In this document: positions 16,611 through 24,618 of the stretch, piece by piece
Position numbering within the stretch: the first letter of the stretch is position 1
Layout of the letters: each line of letters opens with the position of its first letter
Assembly (NCBI GenBank): GCA_963675365.2
Contig: CAXXVA010000001.1
Location: forward strand, 558,001 to 622,000
DNA from: CAXXOK01 sp963675365
Lineage (GTDB): Bacteria > Bacillota > Clostridia > Christensenellales > Aristaeellaceae
Direction: 5' to 3'
DNA length: 64,000 nt
The notes under the pieces: generated by a model
Told to the model about the DNA's origin: nothing
Databases searched by the model: none
What the model saw: the letters and a program-made list of their open reading frames with translations, nothing else
Made by a program: the position numbers and the translations under genes

Positions 16611-17759
16611 TTAATCGGCTCTGAAGATTTGAATCGTCAGCACGCCTTCGCCTGTGGATTCGGCGAGGATACGGATGGGGAAATCGTAATCGTTGCGGAA
16701 GATGAAATTCAGGGTCGAGTTGCCCACGGCGGCGTCCTGGTGCATGGGCAGGTAACGCGCGCAGGCGGGGCCGTGCGGGCGGCGGTATACGATGGTAATG
16801 CCCGGCAGCTGCCGCACGGTGTTATAGAGCGTCGACGAGCTCTGGCAGGTGCCGCCGCCGTAGCCGGGCTGCGCCTTGCCGTTGACCAGCACCGGCGCGG
16901 GGAAATACCCGTTGCTCGCCTTATAGGGGCCGACCTGGTCGTTAAAGTTCAGGCTCTCACCCGGCTGCATGACGCGGGTCATCGACTCGCAGGAACGTAC
17001 GATATTCTTCACGCGCCCGTCGTTCATCGTGCTTCCGTTATTGTACGCAAAGAACGATGAAAACGCGGCGATCGGGGTGTCCTCGCTCATCGGCACGTCC
17101 GTAGGCGACACGACCACGAGGTCTTTAAGCAGCGTGGCGTCGATATAGCCGTAGCTGCGCCAGTACAGTACCTTGGCGAAGCTGCCGTTGAAGCCGAGGA
17201 TCGCCACCTTGCTGCCCGCGCCGACTTCGATGGGGAAGGTCTCGCTGGTCGTATCTGGATCGACGTACACCTTGGCCACGGCAGTGGTCGTGGCGACATA
17301 CTTGGTGATGGTCACCCCGTAAGGAGGCGTGTTTTCTGGGTCGAGAACGGTCATGTCCTCATCGATACAGGTGCGCAGGATAAAGCCGGATACACCCTTG
17401 TATTCCGCCAGCACATAGGCCGGAAACACCTGATAAATGGTCACGATATTTCCTTTGCCGACGGTGCCGAGGATTTTAGCGTCGGCATCCTGATCGGCGC
17501 GGATATTGGCATAGGTTCCGTTGGCCGTCAAGAACTTGATTCTCGTGGTATACAGCGGCGTAAGCCCTTCGACGCTTGGCGACACGCGGTCGGTTTTACC
17601 TACGATCTCGCCCATGCCGTCGTCGGCAACGTCGTCTTCAATGACAGTTTCATCGCTCAAATCCACGGTCTGGGTATCCGCCGCTTCTTCGGCCAAAACC
17701 GCCGTGATAACAAACATAAGCATTCCCGCGAGGCATAGCGCCAATAAACGTTTGAACAA
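16611..17759 (-). CDS. SH3-like/VanW-domain cell-surface protein
   Basis: A 382-aa exported protein. A signal peptide ends near AVLAEEA. Two SH3-like domains (the first starting near TRIKFLTANGTYANIR) are followed by a C-terminal VanW domain with SLNFNDQVGPY, GGGTCQSSSTLYN and PHGPACARYLPMHQDA. VanW proteins are linked to the cell wall, but their biochemical role is unclear. The frame is open further upstream, but AAGGAG lies 9 bp before a TTG at 17759, directly before the signal peptide, so I place the start there. An extended -10 (TGCTATACT) at 17781-17789 gives a short leader. It is divergent from fba. Confidence 0.85.
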   Translation of the reverse strand: MFKRLLALCLAGMLMFVITAVLAEEAADTQTVDLSDETVIEDDVADDGMGEIVGKTDRVSPSVEGLTPLYTTRIKFLTANGTYANIRADQDADAKILGTVGKGNIVTIYQVFPAYVLAEYKGVSGFILRTCIDEDMTVLDPENTPPYGVTITKYVATTTAVAKVYVDPDTTSETFPIEVGAGSKVAILGFNGSFAKVLYWRSYGYIDATLLKDLVVVSPTDVPMSEDTPIAAFSSFFAYNNGSTMNDGRVKNIVRSCESMTRVMQPGESLNFNDQVGPYKASNGYFPAPVLVNGKAQPGYGGGTCQSSSTLYNTVRQLPGITIVYRRPHGPACARYLPMHQDAAVGNSTLNFIFRNDYDFPIRILAESTGEGVLTIQIFRAD

Positions 17760-17825
17760 GCCCACACACTCCTTTTTGACAGTATAGCACAGTTTCTCCG
17801 GCGGCGCGATACGCGGGCACAAAGA

Positions 17826-17854
17826 TTTACGAATGCGCGAAACAATGGTATAAT
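17826..17854 (+). promoter_or_regulatory. SigA-type promoter of fba
   Basis: TTTACG (17826-17831), a 17-bp spacer and TATAAT (17849-17854), followed by GAGGAGG before the start codon. Confidence 0.7.
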
Positions 17855-17882
17855 AAGCCGATATCGAATGAGGAGGACGCTT

Positions 17883-18818
17883 ATGCCGTTAGTCAATACG
17901 CAGGAAATGTTCAAAAAAGCCTATGCGGGCGGGTATGCCATCGGGGCCTTTAACGTCAATAACATGGAAATCATCCAGGGGATCACCGAGGCGGCAAAGC
18001 TGGAAAACGCGCCGCTGATTTTGCAGGTTTCCAAGGGCGCGCGCAAGTACGCCAAGCACGTCTATCTGATGAAAATGATCGAAGCCGCGCTGTCGGACAC
18101 CGATCTTCCCATCGCCGTGCATCTGGATCACGGCCCGGATTTCGAGACCGCCAAAAGCTGCATCGACGGCGGATTTACCAGCGTGATGATCGACGGCAGC
18201 CACCTGTCGTTTGAGGAAAATATCGAGCAAACCCGCCGCGTGGTGGAATACGCGCACAGCCAGAAAAACTACGTTACCGTCGAAGCGGAACTCGGCCGCC
18301 TGGCGGGCGTGGAAGACGACGTCAAAGTGTCGGCGGAAGATTCCTCCTACACCCATCCCGACGAGGTGGAAGAGTTCGTCAAGCGCACCGGTTGCGACAG
18401 CCTGGCGATCGCCATCGGCACAAGCCACGGCGCGTTCAAGTTTGCCGGCGAGCCCAAACTGCGCTTTGACATCTTGGAAGAGGTTGGAAGACGGCTCCCG
18501 GGCTTCCCCATCGTGCTGCACGGCGCGAGCAGCGTAGTGCCCGAATACGTACAGATGATCAACCAGTACGGCGGCAATATGCCCGGCGCGCAGGGCGTAC
18601 CCGAGGAGATGCTGCGCAAAGCCGCGTCCCTGGCCGTGTGCAAGATCAATATCGACTCGGATCTCCGCCTGGCCTTTACCGCCGAGGTGCGCAAGCATTT
18701 CACCGAGCATCCGGATCACTTCGACCCGCGCCAGTACCTGACCGACGCGCGCGACGGTATCCGCTCCATGGTGCAGCACAAGATCGTCAACGTCCTGGGC
18801 TGTAGCGGCAAAGCCTAA
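17883..18818 (+). CDS. fba: Class II fructose-bisphosphate aldolase
   Basis: A zinc-dependent aldolase (311 aa) that interconverts fructose 1,6-bisphosphate with GAP and DHAP. It has the metal-binding HLDHGPDFE motif, VEAELGRLAG, AIGTSHGAFKF, the VLHGASSV segment and the NIDSDLRLAF phosphate-binding motif. GAGGAGG lies 6 bp before the ATG at 17883. It is followed after 9 bp by a GH105 gene, so the two probably share a transcript. A related tagatose-bisphosphate aldolase activity cannot be excluded. Confidence 0.9.
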   Translation: MPLVNTQEMFKKAYAGGYAIGAFNVNNMEIIQGITEAAKLENAPLILQVSKGARKYAKHVYLMKMIEAALSDTDLPIAVHLDHGPDFETAKSCIDGGFTSVMIDGSHLSFEENIEQTRRVVEYAHSQKNYVTVEAELGRLAGVEDDVKVSAEDSSYTHPDEVEEFVKRTGCDSLAIAIGTSHGAFKFAGEPKLRFDILEEVGRRLPGFPIVLHGASSVVPEYVQMINQYGGNMPGAQGVPEEMLRKAASLAVCKINIDSDLRLAFTAEVRKHFTEHPDHFDPRQYLTDARDGIRSMVQHKIVNVLGCSGKA

Positions 18819-18827
18819 CCAACAACT

Positions 18828-19934
18828 ATGAACAGCATCACCGTTAACGGACGATCGCTGCGCGAGTACGCACTTTCCGCCTGCGAAACCATGATGCGCA
18901 AATTTACCCCCCAAAACCTGCCGCCAGTCGGCAGGTTTCATTATCATCAGGGGGTATTCTTAAGCGGCATGGCGGAAACATACAAACTGAACGGCGAAGA
19001 AAAGCTGCTCCAGTACATCAAAGCGTGGGTTGATTCCCTTGTCAACCCGTTCGGAGATATCGTCAATTTCAACCCGGGGCAGCTGGACGACCTGCAACCG
19101 GGCGTACTTCTGTTTCCGCTGTATGAAGCCACAGGTGACGCGCGCTATCAAAGCGCGATGGAAACCATCCTGTGGTTTTACGAGCGCTTCCCGAAAAACA
19201 ATCTGGGCGGGTTCTGGCACAACGCTATGGGCCGCGACCAGATGTGGCTGGACGGGCTGTACATGGCGGGGCCGTACATTGCGCAGTATGCCAAAACCTT
19301 TGATCGCCCCGATCTGTTCGACGTCGTTACGCTCCAGGCCGAGCTGATGGAGCACCTGACGCGTGACGAAACCACCGGGCTTTGGTATCACGTCGTGGAT
19401 TTGCAGAAGCGTCACGCGTGGGCAGATCTTAAAACCGGCTGCTCACCGGAGTTCTGGGGCCGCGCGATGGGCTGGGTGCCGGTCGCGCTGCTCAACGAAA
19501 TGGACTTCATGGACGGCGAGCACCGGGAGACCCTCGCCCGTATCACACGAGATCTGCTGACAGCGTTGCTCCCCTATCAGGACGCCGCCACGGGCTTGTG
19601 GTATCAGGTCGTGGATAAAGGCGATCAGCCCGGCAACTGGCTGGAGACAAGCTGCTCCTGCCTGTACGCGGCGGGCCTGTGCAAGGCCGTGCGCCTGGGC
19701 GTACTCCCGCCAGACACCCTGCCCTATGCCGAAAAAGCGATACGCGGCATCCTGAACCGCCTGGAATTTAACAGCGGCGACCTGCTCCTCAACAACATCT
19801 GCGAGGGCACCTGGATCGGCGATTACGATTTCTACATCCACCGCAAACGCTGCACCAACGACCTCCACGGCGTCGGCGCGTTCCTGATCATGTGCGCCGA
19901 GGCGGAGCGGGTGCTTGATACCCAAATGAAATAA
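18828..19934 (+). CDS. GH105 unsaturated glucuronyl/rhamnogalacturonyl hydrolase
   Basis: A 368-aa (alpha/alpha)6-barrel enzyme, cytoplasmic because it lacks a signal peptide. It contains the GGFWHNAMGRDQMWLDGLYM segment with the conserved acid/base aspartate of YteR-like enzymes, and WGRAMGWVPVALL. It would remove the unsaturated sugar from oligosaccharides released by pectin or rhamnogalacturonan lyases. Pairing with an aldolase suggests entry into central metabolism. No ribosome-binding site stands out, and translation may depend on coupling to fba. Confidence 0.88.
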   Translation: MNSITVNGRSLREYALSACETMMRKFTPQNLPPVGRFHYHQGVFLSGMAETYKLNGEEKLLQYIKAWVDSLVNPFGDIVNFNPGQLDDLQPGVLLFPLYEATGDARYQSAMETILWFYERFPKNNLGGFWHNAMGRDQMWLDGLYMAGPYIAQYAKTFDRPDLFDVVTLQAELMEHLTRDETTGLWYHVVDLQKRHAWADLKTGCSPEFWGRAMGWVPVALLNEMDFMDGEHRETLARITRDLLTALLPYQDAATGLWYQVVDKGDQPGNWLETSCSCLYAAGLCKAVRLGVLPPDTLPYAEKAIRGILNRLEFNSGDLLLNNICEGTWIGDYDFYIHRKRCTNDLHGVGAFLIMCAEAERVLDTQMK

Positions 19935-19951
19935 TGACATCACCACATCGA

Positions 19952-19976
19952 AAAAGCCGCGCATCGCGCGGCTTTT
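19952..19976. terminator. Terminator after GH105, usable from both strands
   Basis: The stem AAAAGCCGCGC / GCGCGGCTTTT with a 3-nt loop lies after the GH105 gene. On the minus strand it is also the first canonical terminator reached after rplQ and its SAH elements. Confidence 0.88.
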
Positions 19977-20031
19977 ATCAATTATCAGACACATAACCCC
20001 GCGTGACATTTTGGGGCGCGACCACAATAGT

Positions 20032-20055
20032 AGATTGGGTATTATTGATGGGCTG
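20032..20055 (-). repeat. SAH element fragment (truncated copy A0)
   Basis: AGATTGGGTATTATTGATGGGCTG matches only the right-hand end of the SAH element, including the conserved CAGATTGGG boundary. It looks like the remnant of an older copy next to A1. Confidence 0.6.
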
Positions 20056-20060
20056 AGTCC

Positions 20061-20130
20061 AGCCTGTTCAGAATGCCCGAGATGCTAGGAAGCAAGGAAG
20101 GCAAAGCAGATTGGGTGCTATGGACGGGCT
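20061..20130 (-). repeat. SAH element with internal deletion (copy A1)
   Basis: The 70-bp sequence keeps both outer stem arms (AGCCTGTTCAGAATGCCC and GGGTGCTATGGACGGGCT) and the conserved GAGATGCTAGGAAGCAAGG. The apical stem and most of the 3' loop are deleted, with the join within the first part of stem 2. Confidence 0.75.
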
Positions 20131-20137
20131 GGGTACC

Positions 20138-20258
20138 GGCTGCTCAAAATCCCTGAGATACTAGGAAGCAAGAGCGGCAAGCGCCGATCTTACTTAAGCG
20201 TAAGTGAGGCGTTTGCCGCTCGTAGCTAGCATAGCAGATTGTGTGTTCTGGGCGGGCT
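20138..20258 (-). repeat. SAH element, full-length divergent copy (A2)
   Basis: A complete 121-bp copy. It has the conserved GAGATACTAGGAAGCAAG on one side and TAGCATAGCAGATTG on the other. Stem 2 is AGCGGCAAGCGCC / GGCGTTTGCCGCT, and the apex is CTTACTTAAGCGTAAGTGA. The stem sequences differ from copies A3 and B yet still pair. Confidence 0.8.
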
Positions 20259-20331
20259 GTATCGGTAAACGATGAATAAAAACGTACAGGCTGGCGAAAA
20301 TACGATCACCTGCCTGTGTGAGGTTTTGTCT

Positions 20332-20460
20332 CCAGCCCGTTCAGAATGCCCAAGATGCTAGGAAGCAAGGAAGGCAAACAGGTGAGCGTACACTATCCGT
20401 ACGTGACCCTGTTTGCCTTCCGTAGCTGACACCGCAGATTGGGTATTATGAACGGGCTGG
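20332..20460 (-). repeat. SAH element abutting the rplQ stop codon (copy A3)
   Basis: The best-formed copy. The outer stem CCAGCCCGTTCA / TGAACGGGCTGG is perfect over 12 bp and continues, with a mismatch and wobble, through AAT/ATT and CCCAA/TTGGG. Stem 2 is 14 bp perfect (GGAAGGCAAACAGG / CCTGTTTGCCTTCC), capped by CGTAC..GTACG. Between the stems lie the conserved GATGCTAGGAAGCAA and GTAGCTGACACCGCAGATT. The outer arm touches the rplQ stop codon with no gap. The canonical terminator is about 360 bp further on. Confidence 0.85.
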
Positions 20461-20970
20461 TTAGATGATTTCGATGACGCACATCTCAGCCGCGTCACCC
20501 CTGCGGGGCCCCAGCTTATAGATGCGGGTGTAGCCGCCGCCGATTTTCTTTTCTTCGTTGCGCTTTTTGAACTTCGGGCCGTATTCCCGGAAGAGCTTCT
20601 CCACGACGGGGAACTTGTTGTCCTGGGTGCGCTCTTTGAAATCGTCCTTGTCCTCGTCCTTGCCGCGGACTTCCTTCATGGGATAGAGATACGCAAGCAT
20701 CCTGCGGCGGGCGGCGAGCCTGGAAGGCGCGTCGTTAACGACGTCCAGGGTGACGATCTGACCCTTTTCGTTATGGGATGATTTCTGTACTTCGACGGTA
20801 TTATCGCATTCTTTCACGGCCAGCGTAATCAAACGCTCGGCGGCGCGGCGCACTTCCTTGGCGCGCGCTTCCGTGGTTTCAATCCGGCCATACCAAATCA
20901 GATTGGTCACCTGATTGCGGATCAGCGCTTTGCGCTGGTCGGCGGTCCGGCCGAGTTTCCGTTGTGCCAT
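20461..20970 (-). CDS. rplQ: 50S ribosomal protein L17, expanded form
   Basis: The start (MAQRKLGRTADQRKALIRNQ) and end (GGGYTRIYKLGPRRGDAAEM) are canonical L17. At 169 aa it is about 50 residues longer than usual. The extra sequence is internal: one block around residues 54-80 and a charged, lysine/aspartate-rich block around residues 100-118. It is the last gene of the alpha operon and is followed at once by an SAH element. Confidence 0.95.
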   Translation of the reverse strand: MAQRKLGRTADQRKALIRNQVTNLIWYGRIETTEARAKEVRRAAERLITLAVKECDNTVEVQKSSHNEKGQIVTLDVVNDAPSRLAARRRMLAYLYPMKEVRGKDEDKDDFKERTQDNKFPVVEKLFREYGPKFKKRNEEKKIGGGYTRIYKLGPRRGDAAEMCVIEII

Positions 20971-21002
20971 ATCGGGTTCCTCCTTGTGGTAGGTGAATTG
21001 AA

Positions 21003-21947
21003 TTATTCTTCGCTGGGCTTTAAAGCGAGGTTCAAAGCCTGCAGCTTCTGTTCGACTTCTTCCAGGCTCTTGCGGCCGAGATTGCGAACCTTCATCATGT
21101 CTTCCTGGTTGCGCTGCACAAGCTCCGACACCGTGTTGATGCCGGCGCGCTTTAAGCAGTTGTAGGCGCGCACGCTCAGGTCGAGCTCTTCGATGGTCAT
21201 CTCAAGCACCTTTTCGCGCTTGTCATCTTCCTGATCGGTGAAGGTGACTGGCATCACCTGGTCGGTGAGGCTGACAAACAGGCTCAGATGCTCGGTGAGG
21301 ATCTTGGCGGCGGTGGAGATCGCCTCGTCGGGGATCACCGTACCGTTGGTCCACACGTCCAGCGTGAGCTTGTCGTAGTCGGTCACGTTTCCAACGCGCG
21401 TATCCTCGATGGTGTAGTTCACCTTGCGGATGGGCGTGAAAATCGAGTCGATCGGGATGACGCCGATGGGCATGGAGTGCGCCTTGTTGCGCTCGGCGCT
21501 TACATAGCCGCGGCCTTTTTCCATCGTCAGGGTCATGCGCAGGTGCGCGTCTTCGTTGAGCGTGGCGATGTGCAGATCGGGGTTGGACATCTCCATCTCG
21601 TCGTCCATGGGAATATCCCCGGACTTGAGTTCCATGGGGCCTTTGACGTCCAGGATCACGGTCTTAGGCTGATCCGTATACATCTTAAAGCACAGCTGCT
21701 TCAGATTGAGGATCAGCTCCGTCACATCTTCCACAACGCCGGGGATGGTGGTGAACTCGTGCATTACGCCGTCGATCTGAATGTTGGTGATCGCGGCGCC
21801 CGGCAGCGAGGACAGCAGCACACGGCGCAGGGCGTTGCCCAGGGTGTTGCCGAAGCCGCTTTCCAGCGGTTCGATCACAAACCGGGCGTAGGTATTGTCA
21901 GCGCTTTGTTCTACGCATTCGATCCGCGCTTTTTCAATTTCGATCAT
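21003..21947 (-). CDS. rpoA: RNA polymerase alpha subunit
   Basis: A 314-aa alpha subunit of normal length. The N-terminal assembly domain carries GFGNTLGNALRRVLLSSLPG. A linker is followed by the C-terminal domain with LDLSVRAYNCLKRAGINTV and RNLGRKSLEEV, which contacts UP elements and activators. It lies between rpsD and rplQ in the canonical alpha operon order. Confidence 0.98.
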   Translation of the reverse strand: MIEIEKARIECVEQSADNTYARFVIEPLESGFGNTLGNALRRVLLSSLPGAAITNIQIDGVMHEFTTIPGVVEDVTELILNLKQLCFKMYTDQPKTVILDVKGPMELKSGDIPMDDEMEMSNPDLHIATLNEDAHLRMTLTMEKGRGYVSAERNKAHSMPIGVIPIDSIFTPIRKVNYTIEDTRVGNVTDYDKLTLDVWTNGTVIPDEAISTAAKILTEHLSLFVSLTDQVMPVTFTDQEDDKREKVLEMTIEELDLSVRAYNCLKRAGINTVSELVQRNQEDMMKVRNLGRKSLEEVEQKLQALNLALKPSEE

Positions 21948-21976
21948 GGTTGTACCCTCCTATTTCAAGCCGATAG

Positions 21977-22606
21977 TTAACGAGAGTAGAACTCGACGAT
22001 CATGTTCTCCTGCAAGGTGAGATCGATATCCTCCCGCTCGGGCAGCGCTTCGATTTTCGCGGTCAGCGTTTCCGCGTCGGTCGTGATCCACTTGGGCACG
22101 ACGCGGTTGATCCCTTCTTTCACGATCTTGAAATGTTCCATATCCTTGCGGGTTTCCTTAATGCCGATAACGTCGCCGACGTTGGTGATGTACGAGGGGA
22201 TGTCCACCTTTTTCCCGCTGACGGTAATCAGGCCGTGGAAAACGAACTGGCGCGCCTGGGCGCGGCTCGAAGCCAGACCGGAGCGGTAGACGACGTTGTC
22301 CAGGCGGCGTTCCAGAAGCTGCAGCAGGTTTTCGCCCGTGATGCCCTTCATGCCTTCCGCCTTTTCAAACGTACGGTGGAACTGGCCCTCCATCAGCCCG
22401 TAGGCGCGGCGGACCTTTTGCTTTTCACGCAGCTGCAAGCCGTACTCGGACGCCTTGCGCATACGCCGTCCCTGGCCGTGCTGGCCGGGAGGGGTTGGCC
22501 GTTTTTCCATGGCGCACTTGGAGGAGAAACACTTTTCGCCCTTGAGAAAGAGCTTGGTGCCCTCGCGGCGGCACAAACGGCATACGGAATCTGTATATCT
22601 TGCCAT
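21977..22606 (-). CDS. rpsD: 30S ribosomal protein S4
   Basis: A 209-aa S4 that binds 16S rRNA early in 30S assembly. The N-terminus has four cysteines (C9, C12, C26, C31), the zinc-binding form. The S4 RNA-binding domain (LERRLDNVVYRSGLASSRAQARQ..) follows. S4 often represses its own operon, so it is a candidate ligand for the structured rpsM leader upstream. Confidence 0.97.
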   Translation of the reverse strand: MARYTDSVCRLCRREGTKLFLKGEKCFSSKCAMEKRPTPPGQHGQGRRMRKASEYGLQLREKQKVRRAYGLMEGQFHRTFEKAEGMKGITGENLLQLLERRLDNVVYRSGLASSRAQARQFVFHGLITVSGKKVDIPSYITNVGDVIGIKETRKDMEHFKIVKEGINRVVPKWITTDAETLTAKIEALPEREDIDLTLQENMIVEFYSR

Positions 22607-22621
22607 AATTCTTGTACCTCC

Positions 22622-23023
22622 TTACACCCTTCTGCGCTTTGGGGGACGGCAGCCGTTGTGCGGAATGGGCGTGACGTCCTTGATCATGTTGACTTCCAGA
22701 CCCGCGGCCTGCAGGCTGCGGATGGCGGCCTCGCGGCCGGAGCCGGGGCCTTTGACATACACTTCAACGGTCTTGAGGCCGAATTCCATCGCGGCTTTCG
22801 CGGCGGTTTCGGCGGCCATCTGCGCGGCAAAGGGCGTGGATTTCTTGCTTCCGCGGAAGCCAAGTCCGCCAGCGCTCGCCCAGGACAGGGCATTGCCTTT
22901 GGTGTCCGTCAGAGTGACGATCGTATTGTTAAATGAAGAACGGATATGCGCGGCGCCGCGCTCGACCAGCTTTTTTTCACGCCGTTTACGCGATACCCTT
23001 TTGAGCTTTTGCTTAGGTGCCAT
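22622..23023 (-). CDS. rpsK: 30S ribosomal protein S11
   Basis: A 133-aa S11 from the 30S platform. It contains AHIRSSFNNTIVTLTDTKGN and ends in GCRPPKRRRV, as expected. The frame is open to 23041, but GGAGGG sits 8 bp before the ATG at 23023, directly before MAPKQKLKRV. Confidence 0.97.
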   Translation of the reverse strand: MAPKQKLKRVSRKRREKKLVERGAAHIRSSFNNTIVTLTDTKGNALSWASAGGLGFRGSKKSTPFAAQMAAETAAKAAMEFGLKTVEVYVKGPGSGREAAIRSLQAAGLEVNMIKDVTPIPHNGCRPPKRRRV

Positions 23024-23062
23024 TCGTTGAACTCCCTCCATGCTTTCATCGCATTGGTTCGA

Positions 23063-23437
23063 TTATACGGCTTTTTTCTTACCGGCTACGGTGCGCTTGG
23101 GGCCTTTGCGGGTCCGCGCGTTGGTTTTGGTGTTCTGCCCGCGCACAGGCAGGCCGCGGCGATGACGGATGCCGCGGTAAGAGCCGATCTCAATGAGCCG
23201 CTTGATGTTCATAGACACCTCGCGGCGAAGATCGCCTTCTACCTTTACATTTTTTTCAATGTATTCGCGGAGCTTGGAAACTTCCTGTTCGTTCAGATCC
23301 TTGCAGCGGGTGTCGGGGCTGACGCCGGTGCCGTCCAAAATGTTTTTGGAGATCGCCGGGCCGATGCCGAAGATGTAGGTCAGGCCTACTTCCACGCGCT
23401 TTTCATTGGGCAGGTCAACGCCTGCAATACGTGCCAT
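23063..23437 (-). CDS. rpsM: 30S ribosomal protein S13
   Basis: A 124-aa S13 of the 30S head. It begins MARIAGVDLPNEKRVEVGLT, contains RGIRHRRGLPVRGQ and ends in a basic tail (GPKRTVAGKKKAV). GGAGGTG precedes the ATG at 23437; the longer open frame upstream is the untranslated leader. It is the first gene of a transcription unit with its own promoter, about 300 nt upstream. Confidence 0.97.
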   Translation of the reverse strand: MARIAGVDLPNEKRVEVGLTYIFGIGPAISKNILDGTGVSPDTRCKDLNEQEVSKLREYIEKNVKVEGDLRREVSMNIKRLIEIGSYRGIRHRRGLPVRGQNTKTNARTRKGPKRTVAGKKKAV

Positions 23438-23489
23438 GTGTGAGACACACCTCCATAATGTCAGGAGAACCGCCGCCGCGGACGCCGGT

Positions 23490-23565
23490 AAAAAACGCCG
23501 GAAGGCGCTTGATTCCGTGTGTATCGCCGCTTGGGCTTGCCCACCTGCTTTGAGCAGCCTTCCGG
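23490..23565 (-). promoter_or_regulatory. Attenuator-like structure in the rpsM-rplQ leader
   Basis: In the leader RNA, CCGGAAGGC (23565-23557 region) can pair with GCCTTCCGG (23506-23498), immediately followed by six U residues (23495-23490). This is the form of an intrinsic terminator, 53 bases upstream of the S13 start codon. A small internal hairpin (CTGCT/AGCAG) lies within the loop. A ribosomal-protein-controlled attenuator is inferred. Confidence 0.5.
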
Positions 23566-23743
23566 CCGCTCCTCGGGGCTTAGGGTCTCTTGAAGCTGGC
23601 GGTTTCCCGCCCAAGACCCCGCGCGCATCGGAACAACGTTCGTACGCGCTTTGTTACAGTTGCCGGACCGTTTTTCAGCGCGGTCGCATACGAAATCTCC
23701 ATATGCGCAGCCGCCCGCACCTTAAACATAGTCTAACTTTTGA

Positions 23744-23772
23744 AGTATAACATAAATTCATTTTCGTGACAA
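23744..23772 (-). promoter_or_regulatory. SigA-type promoter of the rpsM-rpsK-rpsD-rpoA-rplQ operon
   Basis: On the minus strand TTGTCA (23767-23772), a 17-bp spacer and TATACT (23744-23749). The stretch 23438-23743 is the resulting untranslated leader, about 300 nt, with no gene. Confidence 0.85.
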
Positions 23773-23895
23773 CAGAAAATTGCAATAAATTTGCCCCTCC
23801 GGGATGATTTTCTACACGCTAGTACTGTGCCCGCAAAGTACCGCCATATCTTGTGTAGGCGTATTCCTTCCTGGCCGGTTCCATACGCATCGGGG

Positions 23896-23939
23896 TTGAC
23901 AAAGCGTCTTTTTCCGCTATAATACTAACGAACGTTAGT
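23896..23939 (+). promoter_or_regulatory. Promoter and palindromic operator of the TetR operon
   Basis: TTGACA (23896-23901), a 16-bp spacer and TATAAT (23918-23923) are followed at once by the perfect palindrome ACTAACG-AA-CGTTAGT (23924-23939). The palindrome covers the transcription start, just before the regulator gene. It is almost certainly the autoregulatory site of the TetR-family protein. Confidence 0.8.
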
Positions 23940-23955
23940 TTATGGAGGAACCTGT

Positions 23956-24618
23956 ATGGCGGCTTCCGAAAAACTCGAGCAAATGATCTCCGCCGCGCCG
24001 ACGACCAGGGAAAAGCTGTTTTACGCCGGTCTGCGTTTGTTTGCCCAAAAAGGCTATGCAAACGTCGGGATCCGAGAGTTGACCCGTACCGTAAGTATCA
24101 AAGAAAGTTCGTTTTACAATCACTATTCCGGCAAGGAAGCGCTGTTTGAGGCCATCATGGAGTTTTTCGATCACGCCAGCCGCAAAGTTGTGATGACGCA
24201 GGACGAGATTGATTATTTTATCCAAACGGGCGACGTTCGCACGTTTTTCACTCAGAACATGCAGCGCTTCAGCTCCAACACATCCAACGTGCTGTATCAC
24301 ACCGCCCTGCAAATCGTATTGACGGAAGCGTTTTATCATCCGAAGGCGGCGCAGATGGCCAAGCATAACCTGTACCATCTGCGCAAAGGCTATACCGAAA
24401 AAGTTCTTGCCGGATTGATGGAACGCGGCGCGATTATCCCCTGCGACGTGAAAATGGTCACGGCCGAATACTACTATGCGCTCAAAGGTATTCTGGACGA
24501 ATACCTTTTGCTGCAGCTTTGGCAGGAAGATATGACCGAGATCGAAAGCCGCATCACCGCGCACATCCGCTTCTTTACGCAGATGCTCAAGCCGCATCCC
24601 ACGGACGGTGCGCTGTGA
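23956..24618 (+). CDS. TetR/AcrR-family transcriptional regulator
   Basis: A 220-aa repressor. The N-terminal helix-turn-helix (residues about 18-62) shows LFYAGLRLFAQKGYANVGIREL and IKESSFYNHYSGKEALF. The C-terminal helical domain would bind an unknown ligand. The palindrome at its promoter indicates autorepression, and control of the two downstream genes follows from the overlapping operon. It is transcribed against the surrounding ribosomal protein operons. Confidence 0.88.
   Translation: MAASEKLEQMISAAPTTREKLFYAGLRLFAQKGYANVGIRELTRTVSIKESSFYNHYSGKEALFEAIMEFFDHASRKVVMTQDEIDYFIQTGDVRTFFTQNMQRFSSNTSNVLYHTALQIVLTEAFYHPKAAQMAKHNLYHLRKGYTEKVLAGLMERGAIIPCDVKMVTAEYYYALKGILDEYLLLQLWQEDMTEIESRITAHIRFFTQMLKPHPTDGAL

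Noticed and set aside
20032..20460. Possible CRISPR array because of repeated blocks
   Set aside because: The repeats are 70-125 bp, contain long internal stems and have no regular short spacers; no cas genes are near.
20332..20460. SAH elements as HEARO/IscB-type RNA or IS200/IS605 ends
   Set aside because: No IscB, TnpA or TnpB gene is present and I cannot match the conserved loops to these families from memory; kept only as a question for a database search.
23438..23614. N-terminal extension of rpsM by 59 codons
   Set aside because: The canonical S13 start has its own GGAGGTG, and the upstream frame lies in the structured leader.
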